The notes beneath the pieces were generated by a model. The model was not told the DNA's origin and ran no database searches. It was given only the letters and a program-made list of their open reading frames with translations. This document shows, piece after piece, positions 8,812 to 17,605 of a DNA stretch of 64,000 nucleotides. This DNA comes from Aliarcobacter trophiarum LMG 25534. GTDB lineage: Bacteria; Campylobacterota; Campylobacteria; Campylobacterales; Arcobacteraceae. The stretch is from contig NZ_CP031367.1 of assembly GCF_003355515.1 (NCBI RefSeq), positions 1,116,001-1,180,000 on the forward strand. The letters run 5' to 3'. The position numbers and the translations under genes are program-made. The first letter of the stretch is position 1, and every line of letters begins with the position of its first letter.

Positions 8812-9522
8812 TTAAGCTATATTTGTATAAACCGCTTGTACATCGTCATCATCTTCTAATTTCTCTATAAGCTTTCCAATATCTTCTTGTTGTGCTTCAC
8901 TAAACTCTTGAGGATTATTTGGAATTCTTTTTAACTCTGCTTTTGTAAGTTCTATTTTTAACTCTTCAAACTTATTATTCATATTTCCAAAATCTGTATA
9001 GTCTGCATATGCTAAACATATTCCATCTTCCTCTTCAAGCTCTTCTAAACCAGCATCTATTAGTTCCATTTCAAGCTCTTCTAAATCAAAGTTAGCTGGT
9101 TTTGGAAACTCAAAAATTGCTTTTCTATCAAAGAAAAACTCTAAAGAACCTGTAGGTACTACTTGTCCACCTGTTTTATTAAAATACATTTTGATATTTG
9201 CAACTGTTCTTGTGTTGTTGTCTGTTGCTGTTTCAACAAATATTAAAACCCCATGAGGTCCTTTTCCTTCAAAATTTACTTCACTAAAATTTGCTGCATC
9301 TTTTCCTGTGGCTCTTTTTATTGCAGCATCTATATTTGTTTTTGGCATATTTTCAGCTTTTGCATTTAAAATTGCAGTTCTTAAAGCTGAGTTCATTTCA
9401 GGATCAGGCACTCCACTTTTTGCTGCAACTTCAATAGCACGTGCTAATTTTGGAAATACTCTACTCATATTTCCCCATCTTTTCATCTTTGCTGCTTTTC
9501 TATATTCAAAGGCTCTTCCCAT
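8812..9522 (-). CDS. yebC: YebC/PmpR family DNA-binding regulator / translation factor
   Basis: A 236-residue cytoplasmic protein with the family opening [16 protein letters not shown] and the conserved [17 protein letters not shown] and F-E-G-K-G-P-H-G-V segments. YebC-type proteins bind DNA as regulators (PmpR), and some help ribosomes through proline stretches. ATG 9522 has GGAG six bases upstream; the open frame begins earlier only because a TTG lies within that ribosome-binding site. Length is normal. It is divergent from the mlaA operon. Confidence 0.95.
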   Translation of the reverse strand: MGRAFEYRKAAKMKRWGNMSRVFPKLARAIEVAAKSGVPDPEMNSALRTAILNAKAENMPKTNIDAAIKRATGKDAANFSEVNFEGKGPHGVLIFVETATDNNTRTVANIKMYFNKTGGQVVPTGSLEFFFDRKAIFEFPKPANFDLEELEMELIDAGLEELEEEDGICLAYADYTDFGNMNNKFEELKIELTKAELKRIPNNPQEFSEAQQEDIGKLIEKLEDDDDVQAVYTNIA

Positions 9523-9640
9523 AAAAAACTCCAATTTTTTTAATAAATTTCGGTCGATATTATAGCAAGTAGAACTAATATTGAGTTAAAACTACTATAT
9601 ATTAAATTTTAGATTAAAGATATTTTGTATAAAGTTAATA

Positions 9641-9646
9641 TATAAT
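9641..9646 (+). promoter_or_regulatory. -10 box of the mlaA operon promoter
   Basis: TATAAT, preceded by TA to give an extended AT-rich -10, lies 26 nt before the mlaA ATG. No clear -35 is visible, as is usual for Campylobacterota sigma-70 promoters. Confidence 0.55.
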
Positions 9647-9671
9647 AACGGTTTTAATTAAAAGGTATCAA

Positions 9672-10406
9672 ATGAAAAATATTATTTTTATAATGCTATT
9701 TTCGGCATTTAGCTTCGCAAATGAAGGGAACTTCCCAGAAGATATTGAAAGCGAATTTAAACCAACAAATAGTGTAGTTTTTGATCCACTTAGCGGTTAT
9801 AATAGAGTTATGACATCTTTTAATGATGGTTTTATTACATATGTTTTAAGCCCAACTGCTAAAGGTTATGCATATGTTGTGCCAGAAGTTGCACGAACTG
9901 GAATAAACAACTTCTTTATAAACCTATTTTTCCCTGTAAGATTTGTAAACAACCTTCTACAACTAAAATTTGAAAGAGCTGGAAAAGAGATGGGAAGATT
10001 TCTAGTAAATACTATTTGGGGTTTTGGTGGTTTTATGGATCAAGCCACAAATACTTTGGGTATGGAAAGATATAAAGAAGATTTTGGACAAACTTTAGGC
10101 TACTGGGGAGTTGGTGAAGGTTTCCATGTAGTTTTACCATTTTTAGGACCATCTAACTTAAGAGATATAGTAGGAATAACAGGAGATTTAATTTTAGCTC
10201 CAACAAGTCAATTAGCACATAATGTATTACCATATAAAATACCTCAAAATGACCTACAAGCAATAGGAATGGATACTTTATATATAGTAAACGATTACTC
10301 TTTTCATCCAGATATGTATGAAATTGTTAAAAAAGATGCAATTGATTTATACCCATATTTAAGAGATGCTTACAACCAAAAAAGAGAAAAAGAGATAGAG
10401 GAATAG
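9672..10406 (+). CDS. mlaA: MlaA/VacJ family protein (outer-membrane lipid asymmetry)
   Basis: A 244-residue protein. After an N-terminal signal peptide (NIIFIMLFSAFSFA) it has the MlaA signature region: DPLSGYNRVM near residue 40, ARTGINNFFINLFFPV, and FLVNTIWGFGGFMDQA. MlaA forms a ring in the outer membrane that removes phospholipids from the outer leaflet. In Escherichia coli it is a lipoprotein, but this signal peptide has no lipobox cysteine, so anchoring must differ. It heads an operon with mlaC (1-nt gap) and an RND-type protein. Confidence 0.92.
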   Translation: MKNIIFIMLFSAFSFANEGNFPEDIESEFKPTNSVVFDPLSGYNRVMTSFNDGFITYVLSPTAKGYAYVVPEVARTGINNFFINLFFPVRFVNNLLQLKFERAGKEMGRFLVNTIWGFGGFMDQATNTLGMERYKEDFGQTLGYWGVGEGFHVVLPFLGPSNLRDIVGITGDLILAPTSQLAHNVLPYKIPQNDLQAIGMDTLYIVNDYSFHPDMYEIVKKDAIDLYPYLRDAYNQKREKEIEE

Positions 10407-10407
10407 T

Positions 10408-10986
10408 ATGAAAAATAGTTTATTAAAACTTTTATTACTTTTATTAGTGATATTTTCAAGCAGTCATGCTCTTCAAAAAGATGAGATAAAAGAAGAGATG
10501 GCAAAAAAGATAGATAGTGTTTTATTGATATTAAAAGATAGTAACATCGCTATGGAAGATAAGAAAAAAGAGATTATAAATATTGTAAATGATACTTTTG
10601 ATTTTAAGCTTATGGCTAGAATCGCTCTAGGCTCAGAAGCTTGGAATTCATTAGATATTGAAAAACAAAAAGAGTTTAGTGAAGTATTTGAAGAGAAGTT
10701 GAAAAAATCTTATACAGATAAACTGGAGCTTTACAATAACCAAAAAGTAAAGATATTAGGATTAGAGCCTTATAACAATACAAGATTACAACTAAAAACT
10801 GAACTTGTTGGTAAAGAGGGAAACTATTCTATAAACTATAATTTTTATGAAAAAAATGGTGAGTGGCTTATTTATGATATTGATTTAATAGGTGTTAGTA
10901 TTATACAAACATATAGACAACAGTTTGCTGGTCTTCTAAAAGAGAAATCTTTTAATGAGATGTTTACACAATTTAAAAACCAATAA
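10408..10986 (+). CDS. mlaC: MlaC-like periplasmic phospholipid carrier
   Basis: A 192-residue protein with a signal peptide (KLLLLLLVIFSSSHA) and the Tol_Tol_Ttg2 domain: N-terminal helices, then DTFDFKLMARIALGSEAW, then F-E-E-K-L-K-K-S-Y, and a C-terminal strand region G-E-W-L-I-Y-D-I-D-L-I-G-V-S-I-I-Q-T-Y-R, which is the diagnostic end of MlaC proteins. It would shuttle phospholipid through the periplasm between MlaA and an inner-membrane complex. GAGGAAT lies just before ATG 10408. It is followed after 3 nt by the RND gene instead of mlaFEDB. Confidence 0.92.
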   Translation: MKNSLLKLLLLLLVIFSSSHALQKDEIKEEMAKKIDSVLLILKDSNIAMEDKKKEIINIVNDTFDFKLMARIALGSEAWNSLDIEKQKEFSEVFEEKLKKSYTDKLELYNNQKVKILGLEPYNNTRLQLKTELVGKEGNYSINYNFYEKNGEWLIYDIDLIGVSIIQTYRQQFAGLLKEKSFNEMFTQFKNQ

Positions 10987-10989
10987 TTT

Positions 10990-13479
10990 ATGTATAAAAA
11001 GATCTACGATACTTTAATTTTTAAGTATCCCTTTTTGTTTCTAATAGTAGCTTCACTTTTTGTGGGCTACTTATCTTACAATGCAAAAAATATGCAAATT
11101 GATGCAAGTGCTGAAACCTTACTTTTAGAAGATGACGAAGATTTAAAGTTTTTTAGAGAGAGTTTCAAAAAATATGAAAACTCAAATTTTTTGATAGTTA
11201 CATTTAGTCCAAAGAGAAATCTTTTAGATGATGAGACTTTAGAGCTAATAAAAAAGATATCTGATGATTTTATAAAAGTAAAAAATATAGCAAAAGTTGA
11301 TAGTATTTTAACCGTTCCCCTACTTCAATCACCAATAAGACCTATTTCAGATTTAGTTGCAGGAGTTGATAGTTTAAGCTCAAAAGAGTTTGATAAATCT
11401 TTAGTAGAAAAAGAGTTTTTAAACTCTCCTTTATATAAAAATGCTCTTGTTAGCTCTGATTTTAAGACAACTGCTTTAATCCTTCATCTAAAAGATGATA
11501 AAAAATATTTTGATTTTATTGAAAAAAGAGAGAAACTTTTAAACAAACAAAATATTGAAGATTTAAGTAAAGATGAAAAAAACGAACTTGAGAAAAATAG
11601 TTTAGAGTTCAAAGAGTATAGAGAACTTTCAAGAGAAAAAGATAGTAAAAATATTGAAGAGATTAGAGCTATTATCAAAAATTATGAAGGAGAGGCTAAG
11701 ATATTCTTAGGCGGAGTTAGTATGATTGCTAGTGATGCTGTTCACTTTGTAAAAAATGATTTAATGATTTATGGAGTTAGCCTTATTTTTATCTTTATTT
11801 TTGTTTTATACTATATCTTTAAAAGCATAAGATGGGTTTTTGTGATTTTATTTATCTGTTTTATCTCTATTTTAAGCACTGCTGGGATTTTAGGAATATT
11901 TAACTGGGAAGTTACAGTAATATCCTCAAATTTTGTAGCTTTACAACTAATTATTACCATGTCCATGGTTGTTCATTTGGTTGAGAGATACAAAGAGTTA
12001 TATTTTAAATATAAAAATGCAAGTCAATATAAACTTACAATAAATACTGTTTTATCGAAACTAATACCATCTTTCTTTGCAATTATTACAACAGTTGTTG
12101 GTTTCTCATCTTTAGTTTTATCAAATATTGAGCCTGTTATAAATCTAGGTCTTATGATGAGTGTTGGAATTTTAGTATCTTTGGTTTTAACTTTTATATA
12201 TTTTCCAATATTTCTAATACTTATTGGTAAAAAAACTGAGATTGATAAAAAAAGAAAACCACTCTCTTTTATACCAAAACTGCCAAACATAATAATCAAT
12301 CGTGGAAAAACAATCGTTTTTGTAGCAATTTTAACTACAATTTTTTCTATTGTTGGAAGCTCTAAAATTTTTGTTGAAAACTCATTTATAAACTATTTTA
12401 AATCAAATACAGAGATTTACAAAGGTATGAAAGTAATAGATGAGAATCTAGGAGGAACTACTCCACTTGATGTTATTATAAAATTTAAAGAAGATAAAAA
12501 TATAAAACAATCAAATAGTAGTAGTGATTTTGATGATTTTGAAAATGAATTTGTATTAAAAAATGATGATAAACAATATTGGTTTTCTCAAGATAAAATG
12601 GAGTTAATCACAAAAATACATGACTACTTAGATAATATCCCTGAGGTTGGAAAAGTTCAATCTTTGGCAACTTTACTTAAAATTGGAAAGACTTTAAATG
12701 ATAATAAAGAGTTAGATGGAATAACACTAGCTTTAATATACAATCAACTTCCAGAGGATTATAAAAAGTTAATTCTAAGCCCATTTGTAAATATCAAAGC
12801 TTCTGAAGCTAGAATTAATATGAGAATAATTGACTCAAATGATGAGTTAAGAAGAAATGAACTTATTAAAAAAATAAATAGTGATTTAAATGAGATTATC
12901 ACAAATAAAGATACCTCTTTTAGACTTACAAATCTTATGATTTTATACAATAATATGCTTCAATCACTATTTGAGTCACAAATTTCAACTGCTGGGGCTT
13001 CTATTATTGTTTTGGGAATTATGTTTTTGATACTATTTAGAAATATAAAAATGGTAGCAATTGCACTAATCACAAATTTAATTCCTATCTCTTTGGTTTT
13101 TGGGATTATGGGATGGCTTTTTATTCCTCTAGATATTATGACTATTACAATTGCTGCTATTGCATTAGGAATTGCAGTTGATGATACTATTCACTTTATG
13201 CATAGATTTGATTTTGAGTATAAACAAAGCCATGGAAACTATGAAATAGCAATAACTAAAGCAATCAATACAGTAGGTCATCCTATGTATCATACAACTA
13301 TTATTGTTGTTATTGGTTTTTCTATATTAATGCTATCAAATCTAGTTCCAACAATCTATTTTGGATTTTTAACAGCAGTTGTAATGATTAGTGTTTTAAT
13401 AGCAAATCTTCTTTTACTTCCAAGGTTGCTAGTTATATTTAAACCATTTAAAACAAAAAAAGGGGAGAAAAGCTTATGA
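10990..13479 (+). CDS. RND/MMPL superfamily transporter (HpnN-like) of the mla operon
   Basis: An 829-residue inner-membrane protein with duplicated RND topology: TM1 near residues 14-29, a large periplasmic domain, a block of five to six TM helices at ~250-420, a second TM with another periplasmic domain, and a final TM block to the end. The motif AIALGIAVDDTIHFMHRF in the second block is typical of MMPL/HpnN lipid exporters. Its place directly behind mlaA and mlaC suggests it is the inner-membrane partner of the lipid pathway. A run of charged residues (~190-225) looks coiled coil. The start has only a weak ribosome-binding site. Confidence 0.9.
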   Translation: MYKKIYDTLIFKYPFLFLIVASLFVGYLSYNAKNMQIDASAETLLLEDDEDLKFFRESFKKYENSNFLIVTFSPKRNLLDDETLELIKKISDDFIKVKNIAKVDSILTVPLLQSPIRPISDLVAGVDSLSSKEFDKSLVEKEFLNSPLYKNALVSSDFKTTALILHLKDDKKYFDFIEKREKLLNKQNIEDLSKDEKNELEKNSLEFKEYRELSREKDSKNIEEIRAIIKNYEGEAKIFLGGVSMIASDAVHFVKNDLMIYGVSLIFIFIFVLYYIFKSIRWVFVILFICFISILSTAGILGIFNWEVTVISSNFVALQLIITMSMVVHLVERYKELYFKYKNASQYKLTINTVLSKLIPSFFAIITTVVGFSSLVLSNIEPVINLGLMMSVGILVSLVLTFIYFPIFLILIGKKTEIDKKRKPLSFIPKLPNIIINRGKTIVFVAILTTIFSIVGSSKIFVENSFINYFKSNTEIYKGMKVIDENLGGTTPLDVIIKFKEDKNIKQSNSSSDFDDFENEFVLKNDDKQYWFSQDKMELITKIHDYLDNIPEVGKVQSLATLLKIGKTLNDNKELDGITLALIYNQLPEDYKKLILSPFVNIKASEARINMRIIDSNDELRRNELIKKINSDLNEIITNKDTSFRLTNLMILYNNMLQSLFESQISTAGASIIVLGIMFLILFRNIKMVAIALITNLIPISLVFGIMGWLFIPLDIMTITIAAIALGIAVDDTIHFMHRFDFEYKQSHGNYEIAITKAINTVGHPMYHTTIIVVIGFSILMLSNLVPTIYFGFLTAVVMISVLIANLLLLPRLLVIFKPFKTKKGEKSL

Positions 13480-14039
13480 ATGTAGCAATTTATTGCGGTT
13501 CTGCTTTGGGAAATAGCAAAATATTTGAAGAGAAAACTATAGAACTTGCAGAAAAATTATATAAAAATGATATAAATATTGTTTATGGTGGCTCAAAACA
13601 AGGATTAATGGGAGTTATCTCAAATACATCTTTGAATTTGGGAAACAAAGTTACAGGTGTTATTACTTTTGATTTAGTAGGTAAAGAGCTTGAAAATACA
13701 AAAATCTCAAAAATCTATAAAGTAGATAGTATGAAAGAGAGAAAAGCTAAAATGGAAGAGTTAAGCGATGCCTTTATAGCTCTTCCTGGTGGCTATGGAA
13801 CTTTTGAAGAGATTATTGATGTTATAGCCTCTTCACAAATTGGTTATCACAAAAAACCGTGTGCTTTTATAAATATAAATGGCTATTATGATAAATTAAT
13901 AGAGTTTTTCTACTCTTGTTCAAATAGTGGTTTTATGGATAAAAGATTTGTAGATATGTTGATTGTTAGTGATAATATAGATGAAATAATAGAAAAAATA
14001 AAAAATTATGAAGCTCCAAAGGCAAAATGGGATAAATGA
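13476..14039 (+). CDS. LOG family protein (TIGR00730, nucleotide phosphoribohydrolase type)
   Basis: A 187-residue Rossmann-fold protein with VYGGSKQGLMG near residue 37 and the family hallmark PGGYGTFEE near residue 107. Characterised members cleave the N-glycosidic bond of cytokinin or purine nucleoside monophosphates. The arginine/glutamate active-site segment is present (SMKERKAKM followed by the PGGxGTxxE loop). Its ATG overlaps the end of the RND gene by 4 nt, so it is translationally coupled, though a functional link to lipid transport is not known. Confidence 0.92.
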   Translation: MNVAIYCGSALGNSKIFEEKTIELAEKLYKNDINIVYGGSKQGLMGVISNTSLNLGNKVTGVITFDLVGKELENTKISKIYKVDSMKERKAKMEELSDAFIALPGGYGTFEEIIDVIASSQIGYHKKPCAFININGYYDKLIEFFYSCSNSGFMDKRFVDMLIVSDNIDEIIEKIKNYEAPKAKWDK

Positions 14040-14157
14040 GATAAATTTTATCTTATTTACTATTTATTAATTTTACATTTATTAGAGGTTAATTAAGAAT
14101 TCTTATAATTCTTTTGTAAGTTAATTTATTTTAACTTTTTCTCCTCCTATAAAATAA

Positions 14158-14188
14158 AAGGAAGCTTTTTAAAAGCTTCCTTTTTTTT
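14158..14188 (+). terminator. Rho-independent terminator after the mla/LOG operon
   Basis: A 12-bp perfect stem (AAGGAAGCTTTT pairing with AAAAGCTTCCTT) is followed by a run of T residues. It lies about 120 nt after the LOG stop codon. Confidence 0.85.
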
Positions 14189-14211
14189 ATTCTCTTTTTT
14201 AAAGGTTACAG

Positions 14212-14850
14212 ATGAAAAATTTAAAAAAATATATTCTTTTTGATAATGATGGTGTTTTAGTTGAAACTGAAAAGTGGTATTTTGAAGCAAATAGAAAATC
14301 TCTTTCTCTTTTAGGTTTAAATCTTGAAATGGATTTTTATCAAAATATTATGATAAAAGGTGGAAGTGCTTTTGAATTAGCAGAGCTTCACAATATAGAA
14401 AAAAATATTATAGAAAAGCATAGAGGTATAAGAGATAACTTTTATCAAGAGTTCTTAAGAACAAAGGATATAACTATTCCTAAAGTAAAAGATACTCTAA
14501 AAAATCTATCAAGAAGATATAAAATGGCAATAGTTACAACTTCAAGAAGAGTAGATTTTGAACTAATCCATAAAAATAGAGGTGTAGTTGATTTTATGGA
14601 TTTTGTACTTTGTGTAGAGGATTATAAAAGAGCAAAACCACATCCAGATCCATATTTAAAAGGTTTGGAGATGTTTAATGCAAAATCATTTGAAACTATT
14701 GTAGTTGAAGACTCACAAAGAGGTTTAGAAAGTGCAAAAAGAGCAGATATTGATTGCATTGTTGTAAAAAATGAGTTTACACTAAATCAAGATTTTAGAA
14801 AAGCAGATATATTTATAAATAGCCTAGATGAGCTTGAAAATGTACTATAA
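14212..14850 (+). CDS. HAD superfamily hydrolase (beta-phosphoglucomutase-like)
   Basis: A 212-residue cytoplasmic phosphatase-type protein. Motif I is FDNDGVLVETE (residues 10-20), with Asp nucleophile and DxD acid/base. Motif II is IVTTSRR near residue 103, motif III is the lysine in KRAKPHPDPY near residue 143, and motif IV is VVEDSQRG near residue 164. A helical cap between motifs I and II places it in the beta-PGM/phosphoglycolate phosphatase subclass. Substrate is unknown. The gene stands alone between a terminator and a convergent Nudix gene. Confidence 0.92.
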   Translation: MKNLKKYILFDNDGVLVETEKWYFEANRKSLSLLGLNLEMDFYQNIMIKGGSAFELAELHNIEKNIIEKHRGIRDNFYQEFLRTKDITIPKVKDTLKNLSRRYKMAIVTTSRRVDFELIHKNRGVVDFMDFVLCVEDYKRAKPHPDPYLKGLEMFNAKSFETIVVEDSQRGLESAKRADIDCIVVKNEFTLNQDFRKADIFINSLDELENVL

Positions 14851-14854
14851 ACTA

Positions 14855-15439
14855 TCAGCCAAATAGCTTTGTATTAAAACTTTTTATAAACTCAATTTTT
14901 TTATCTTTCTCTTCTTTCTCTTTTTTATTTGTTAAATAATATAAAAAGTCTCCTGTTTGAGCCTTTCCAACTAACATTAAAGAGATTAAAATAATAGATA
15001 TAAAGGTAAAAATATAGATAAGTATCTTCGTTCTTTTATTTATCCTTATATTTACTCTTTTTTCTGTATTTAAAAATTCTCTCTCAATTTGAAATTTTAA
15101 ATCTTGAAGTATGTTTTTAGGAAGGTTATCTATAAAAAAAAGCTCTCCTCTCTCATTAGTTTGACTCTCCAGACTATTTATCTCATTTTCAGCCAAAATA
15201 GTCAAAAAATAGAAAATCTCTACTCTATTTGGTAATATTTCACTATCTAACTCTCTCCAATTTGAAATAGTTACACCTAGCTCTTTTTCGCAATTTTTTA
15301 TTATTGTTTCAAGTGGAGTTGCATTTAATTCAACTTTTCCACCAATTCCATTATATAATCCCTTTTGCCAATCTGGACTATTTTTTTTCATTAATAATAT
15401 TTTTTTGCCATCACTTATTAGTCCTACAACTACTCTCAT
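14855..15439 (-). CDS. degenerate Nudix-domain protein with a C-terminal membrane anchor
   Basis: A 194-residue protein. Residues 1-110 look like a Nudix hydrolase, with the GGKVE opening of the Nudix box at 33. Several box residues are changed: the glutamate after GGKVExx is Ala40, and the R-E-U-x-E-E core reads K48-N49-C50-E51-K52-E53. Two of three usual metal-binding glutamates are therefore lost, and catalysis is doubtful. A hydrophobic helix at ~139-158 (ILIYIFTFISIILISLMLVG) and a lysine/glutamate-rich tail follow, unlike ordinary soluble Nudix enzymes. It could be a membrane-tethered nucleotide sensor, but that is speculation. Confidence 0.78.
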   Translation of the reverse strand: MRVVVGLISDGKKILLMKKNSPDWQKGLYNGIGGKVELNATPLETIIKNCEKELGVTISNWRELDSEILPNRVEIFYFLTILAENEINSLESQTNERGELFFIDNLPKNILQDLKFQIEREFLNTEKRVNIRINKRTKILIYIFTFISIILISLMLVGKAQTGDFLYYLTNKKEKEEKDKKIEFIKSFNTKLFG

Positions 15440-15562
15440 TTTCTACTCATTTCTTTAAACTTTATAGATTCTAAGATTAAAAGATAATTTTTTATATTGT
15501 GACAAATTAAAATTAATTTAACTTTAAAATAATTTATTTCTAAATCTACTGATACTATTTTT

Positions 15563-15955
15563 CTAACCTTTTTTTATTAAACTATCTGCTTTATTTGTAA
15601 GTTTTTTCTTATATAAAAGCTCTTTTTCTCTCGCAGTAAAGCTACTCTTCTCTTCTGGCTTATCTTTTTTTAAATTTTGCTTTATATCTTGTTTATCATC
15701 TTTTATATTATTTTTAAAAAGTGTTAAAATAAGATAAATTGACAATAAAAAGTTAAAAATTATTATAAACCATTTTGCAAAAAGTATATATTTTAAATAC
15801 TCAATCTTTTCTGTAAGTTTTAAATATTCAACAATATCACCATATATAAATCCAGAAAAAAGTGCAACTAAAAGAAGGAAAAAGATAAAAATAGCTCTCT
15901 TTCTAAATTTATATAAATAGTACCAGAAAAAAGCCGATTTAACTTGTTTAAACAC
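15563..15955 (-). CDS. hypothetical membrane protein
   Basis: A 130-residue protein that I cannot assign. It has two hydrophobic helices (about residues 21-39 and 60-80) joined by a short charged loop, and a highly charged C-terminal tail with many lysines ending in KADSLIKKG. It is 9 nt downstream of another small hypothetical gene, and the pair is probably one transcript. Confidence 0.65.
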   Translation of the reverse strand: MFKQVKSAFFWYYLYKFRKRAIFIFFLLLVALFSGFIYGDIVEYLKLTEKIEYLKYILFAKWFIIIFNFLLSIYLILTLFKNNIKDDKQDIKQNLKKDKPEEKSSFTAREKELLYKKKLTNKADSLIKKG

Positions 15956-15964
15956 TTTTAAGCC

Positions 15965-16279
15965 TTATACAAAAAAGTTTATACCTAAGGCTGCAAGGGC
16001 AACCACTAGGGATTTTGTTTTCAAATCATCAACTATTTTTCTCTCTTCATCAGCAATAATTATCTCTAAATCTTCATCACTAAAATCATTTATACTCTTC
16101 CCATTTTCAATCAATCTTGCCTTTGTTGCTATTATCGCTTTTTCTCTAATTTTTAGATTTATCATATCTTTTAATTGTTGACTTTTTATTTTTGGGTAAT
16201 CAAAAAGTTTTGTTGTGCTCTCACTTGCTACATTTACAAGCTCTTTTGATTTTAATTTTAATATATCTTTTATACCCAT
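15965..16279 (-). CDS. hypothetical small protein
   Basis: A 104-residue, charged, mainly helical protein (K-rich first half, then DFSDEDLEIIIADEERKIVDD) with a short hydrophobic C-terminus (LVVALAALGINFFV) that could insert in the membrane. No family is recognised. It is first in a two-gene unit with the membrane protein gene at 15563-15955, and divergent from proA. Confidence 0.65.
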   Translation of the reverse strand: MGIKDILKLKSKELVNVASESTTKLFDYPKIKSQQLKDMINLKIREKAIIATKARLIENGKSINDFSDEDLEIIIADEERKIVDDLKTKSLVVALAALGINFFV

Positions 16280-16369
16280 ATTCTAATCCTATTTTTTTCA
16301 AAATCTTACCATAAAAGCCGATACAAAGCCAAATTTTTGTATATTTCTATAAAATTTTTAGGAAAAACT

Positions 16370-17605
16370 ATGAGAGATTTTTTAGAAAAAGCAAAACAAA
16401 GTAGCCGTGTTGTAGCAACTCTTAGCACAGCTATAAAAAATCAAACTCTTCTACAGTTTGCTACGGCACTCGAAGATAACTCTTTTTTTATTATTGAAGA
16501 GAATTTAAAAGATATGAAACTAGCACGAGAGCTTAATTTAAGCTCTGCAATGCAAGATAGATTATATTTAAATGATAAAAGAATTGAAGATATGGCAAAC
16601 GCTATACGACAAATTGCTTCTCAAACAGAGCCTGTTGGTCGTATTTTAGATGGTTGGCTTACAAAAGACAACTTAAATATTCAAAAAGTATCTATTCCTA
16701 TTGGAGTAATTGCAATTATATATGAAAGCCGTCCAAATGTTACAAGTGATACAGCAGCTCTTTGCTTTAAAAGTGGAAATGTTTGTGTTTTAAAAGGTGG
16801 GAAAGAGGCTGAAAACTCAAATAGAGCAATCGCAAAAATAATCCAAGATGTTTTAGAAAAAAACAATCTTCCAAGAGAGATAGTTTCACTACTTCCTGAT
16901 AGTAGTCGTGAAGGAGTTGCTAAACTAATTGTTGAGGATAAATATGTAGATTTAATAGTTCCAAGAGGTGGTGAAGCACTTATAAAATTTATCACTCAAA
17001 ACTCTAGTATTCCTGTAATAAAACATGACAAAGGAGTTTGTCATACTTTTATAGATAAAGATGCAAATGCTTCAAAAGCTATAAACATTGTAATAAATGC
17101 AAAATGTCAAAGACCTAGTGCTTGTAACTCTTTGGAAACTCTTTTAGTTCATGAAGATATAGCTCCATATATACTTACAGGACTTCAAGAAGAGCTTAGT
17201 GCTTATGGAACAATTTTAAAAGGTTGTCCAAAAACTTTAGAATATATAAAAATTGCACCATTAAAAGAGGAGGATTTTGATATTGAGTATTTAGAAAATA
17301 TTTTAAATATCAAAGTTGTAGAGAATCTAAATGAAGCAATAGAGCATATACAAAAACACGGTTCTGGGCACTCTGAAGCAATTTTAAGTGAAAACTATAC
17401 TGCAATTAATAGATTTCTAAATGAGATAGATGCAGCTTGTGTATATGCAAATGCAAGTACAAGATTTACAGATGGTGGAGAGTTTGGTTTAGGAGCTGAA
17501 GTTGGAATTTCTACAAATAAACTTCACTCAAGAGGACCTATGGGGATAAATGATTTAACAACATTTAAATATAAAATTTATGGACAAGGACAAGTTAGAA
17601 ACTAA
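16370..17605 (+). CDS. proA: glutamate-5-semialdehyde dehydrogenase (gamma-glutamyl phosphate reductase)
   Basis: A 411-residue aldehyde-dehydrogenase-fold enzyme of proline biosynthesis, reducing gamma-glutamyl phosphate with NADPH in the cytoplasm. It has the family segments GVIAIIYESRPNVTSD, LKGGKEAENSN, the active-site cysteine in CQRPSACNSLETLL, and the closing GEFGLGAEVGISTNKLHSRGPMG. ATG 16370 has AGGA six bases upstream; an in-frame ATG at 16337 is not needed by the family alignment. The stop codon overlaps the next ATG by one base (TAATG). Confidence 0.95.
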   Translation: MRDFLEKAKQSSRVVATLSTAIKNQTLLQFATALEDNSFFIIEENLKDMKLARELNLSSAMQDRLYLNDKRIEDMANAIRQIASQTEPVGRILDGWLTKDNLNIQKVSIPIGVIAIIYESRPNVTSDTAALCFKSGNVCVLKGGKEAENSNRAIAKIIQDVLEKNNLPREIVSLLPDSSREGVAKLIVEDKYVDLIVPRGGEALIKFITQNSSIPVIKHDKGVCHTFIDKDANASKAINIVINAKCQRPSACNSLETLLVHEDIAPYILTGLQEELSAYGTILKGCPKTLEYIKIAPLKEEDFDIEYLENILNIKVVENLNEAIEHIQKHGSGHSEAILSENYTAINRFLNEIDAACVYANASTRFTDGGEFGLGAEVGISTNKLHSRGPMGINDLTTFKYKIYGQGQVRN

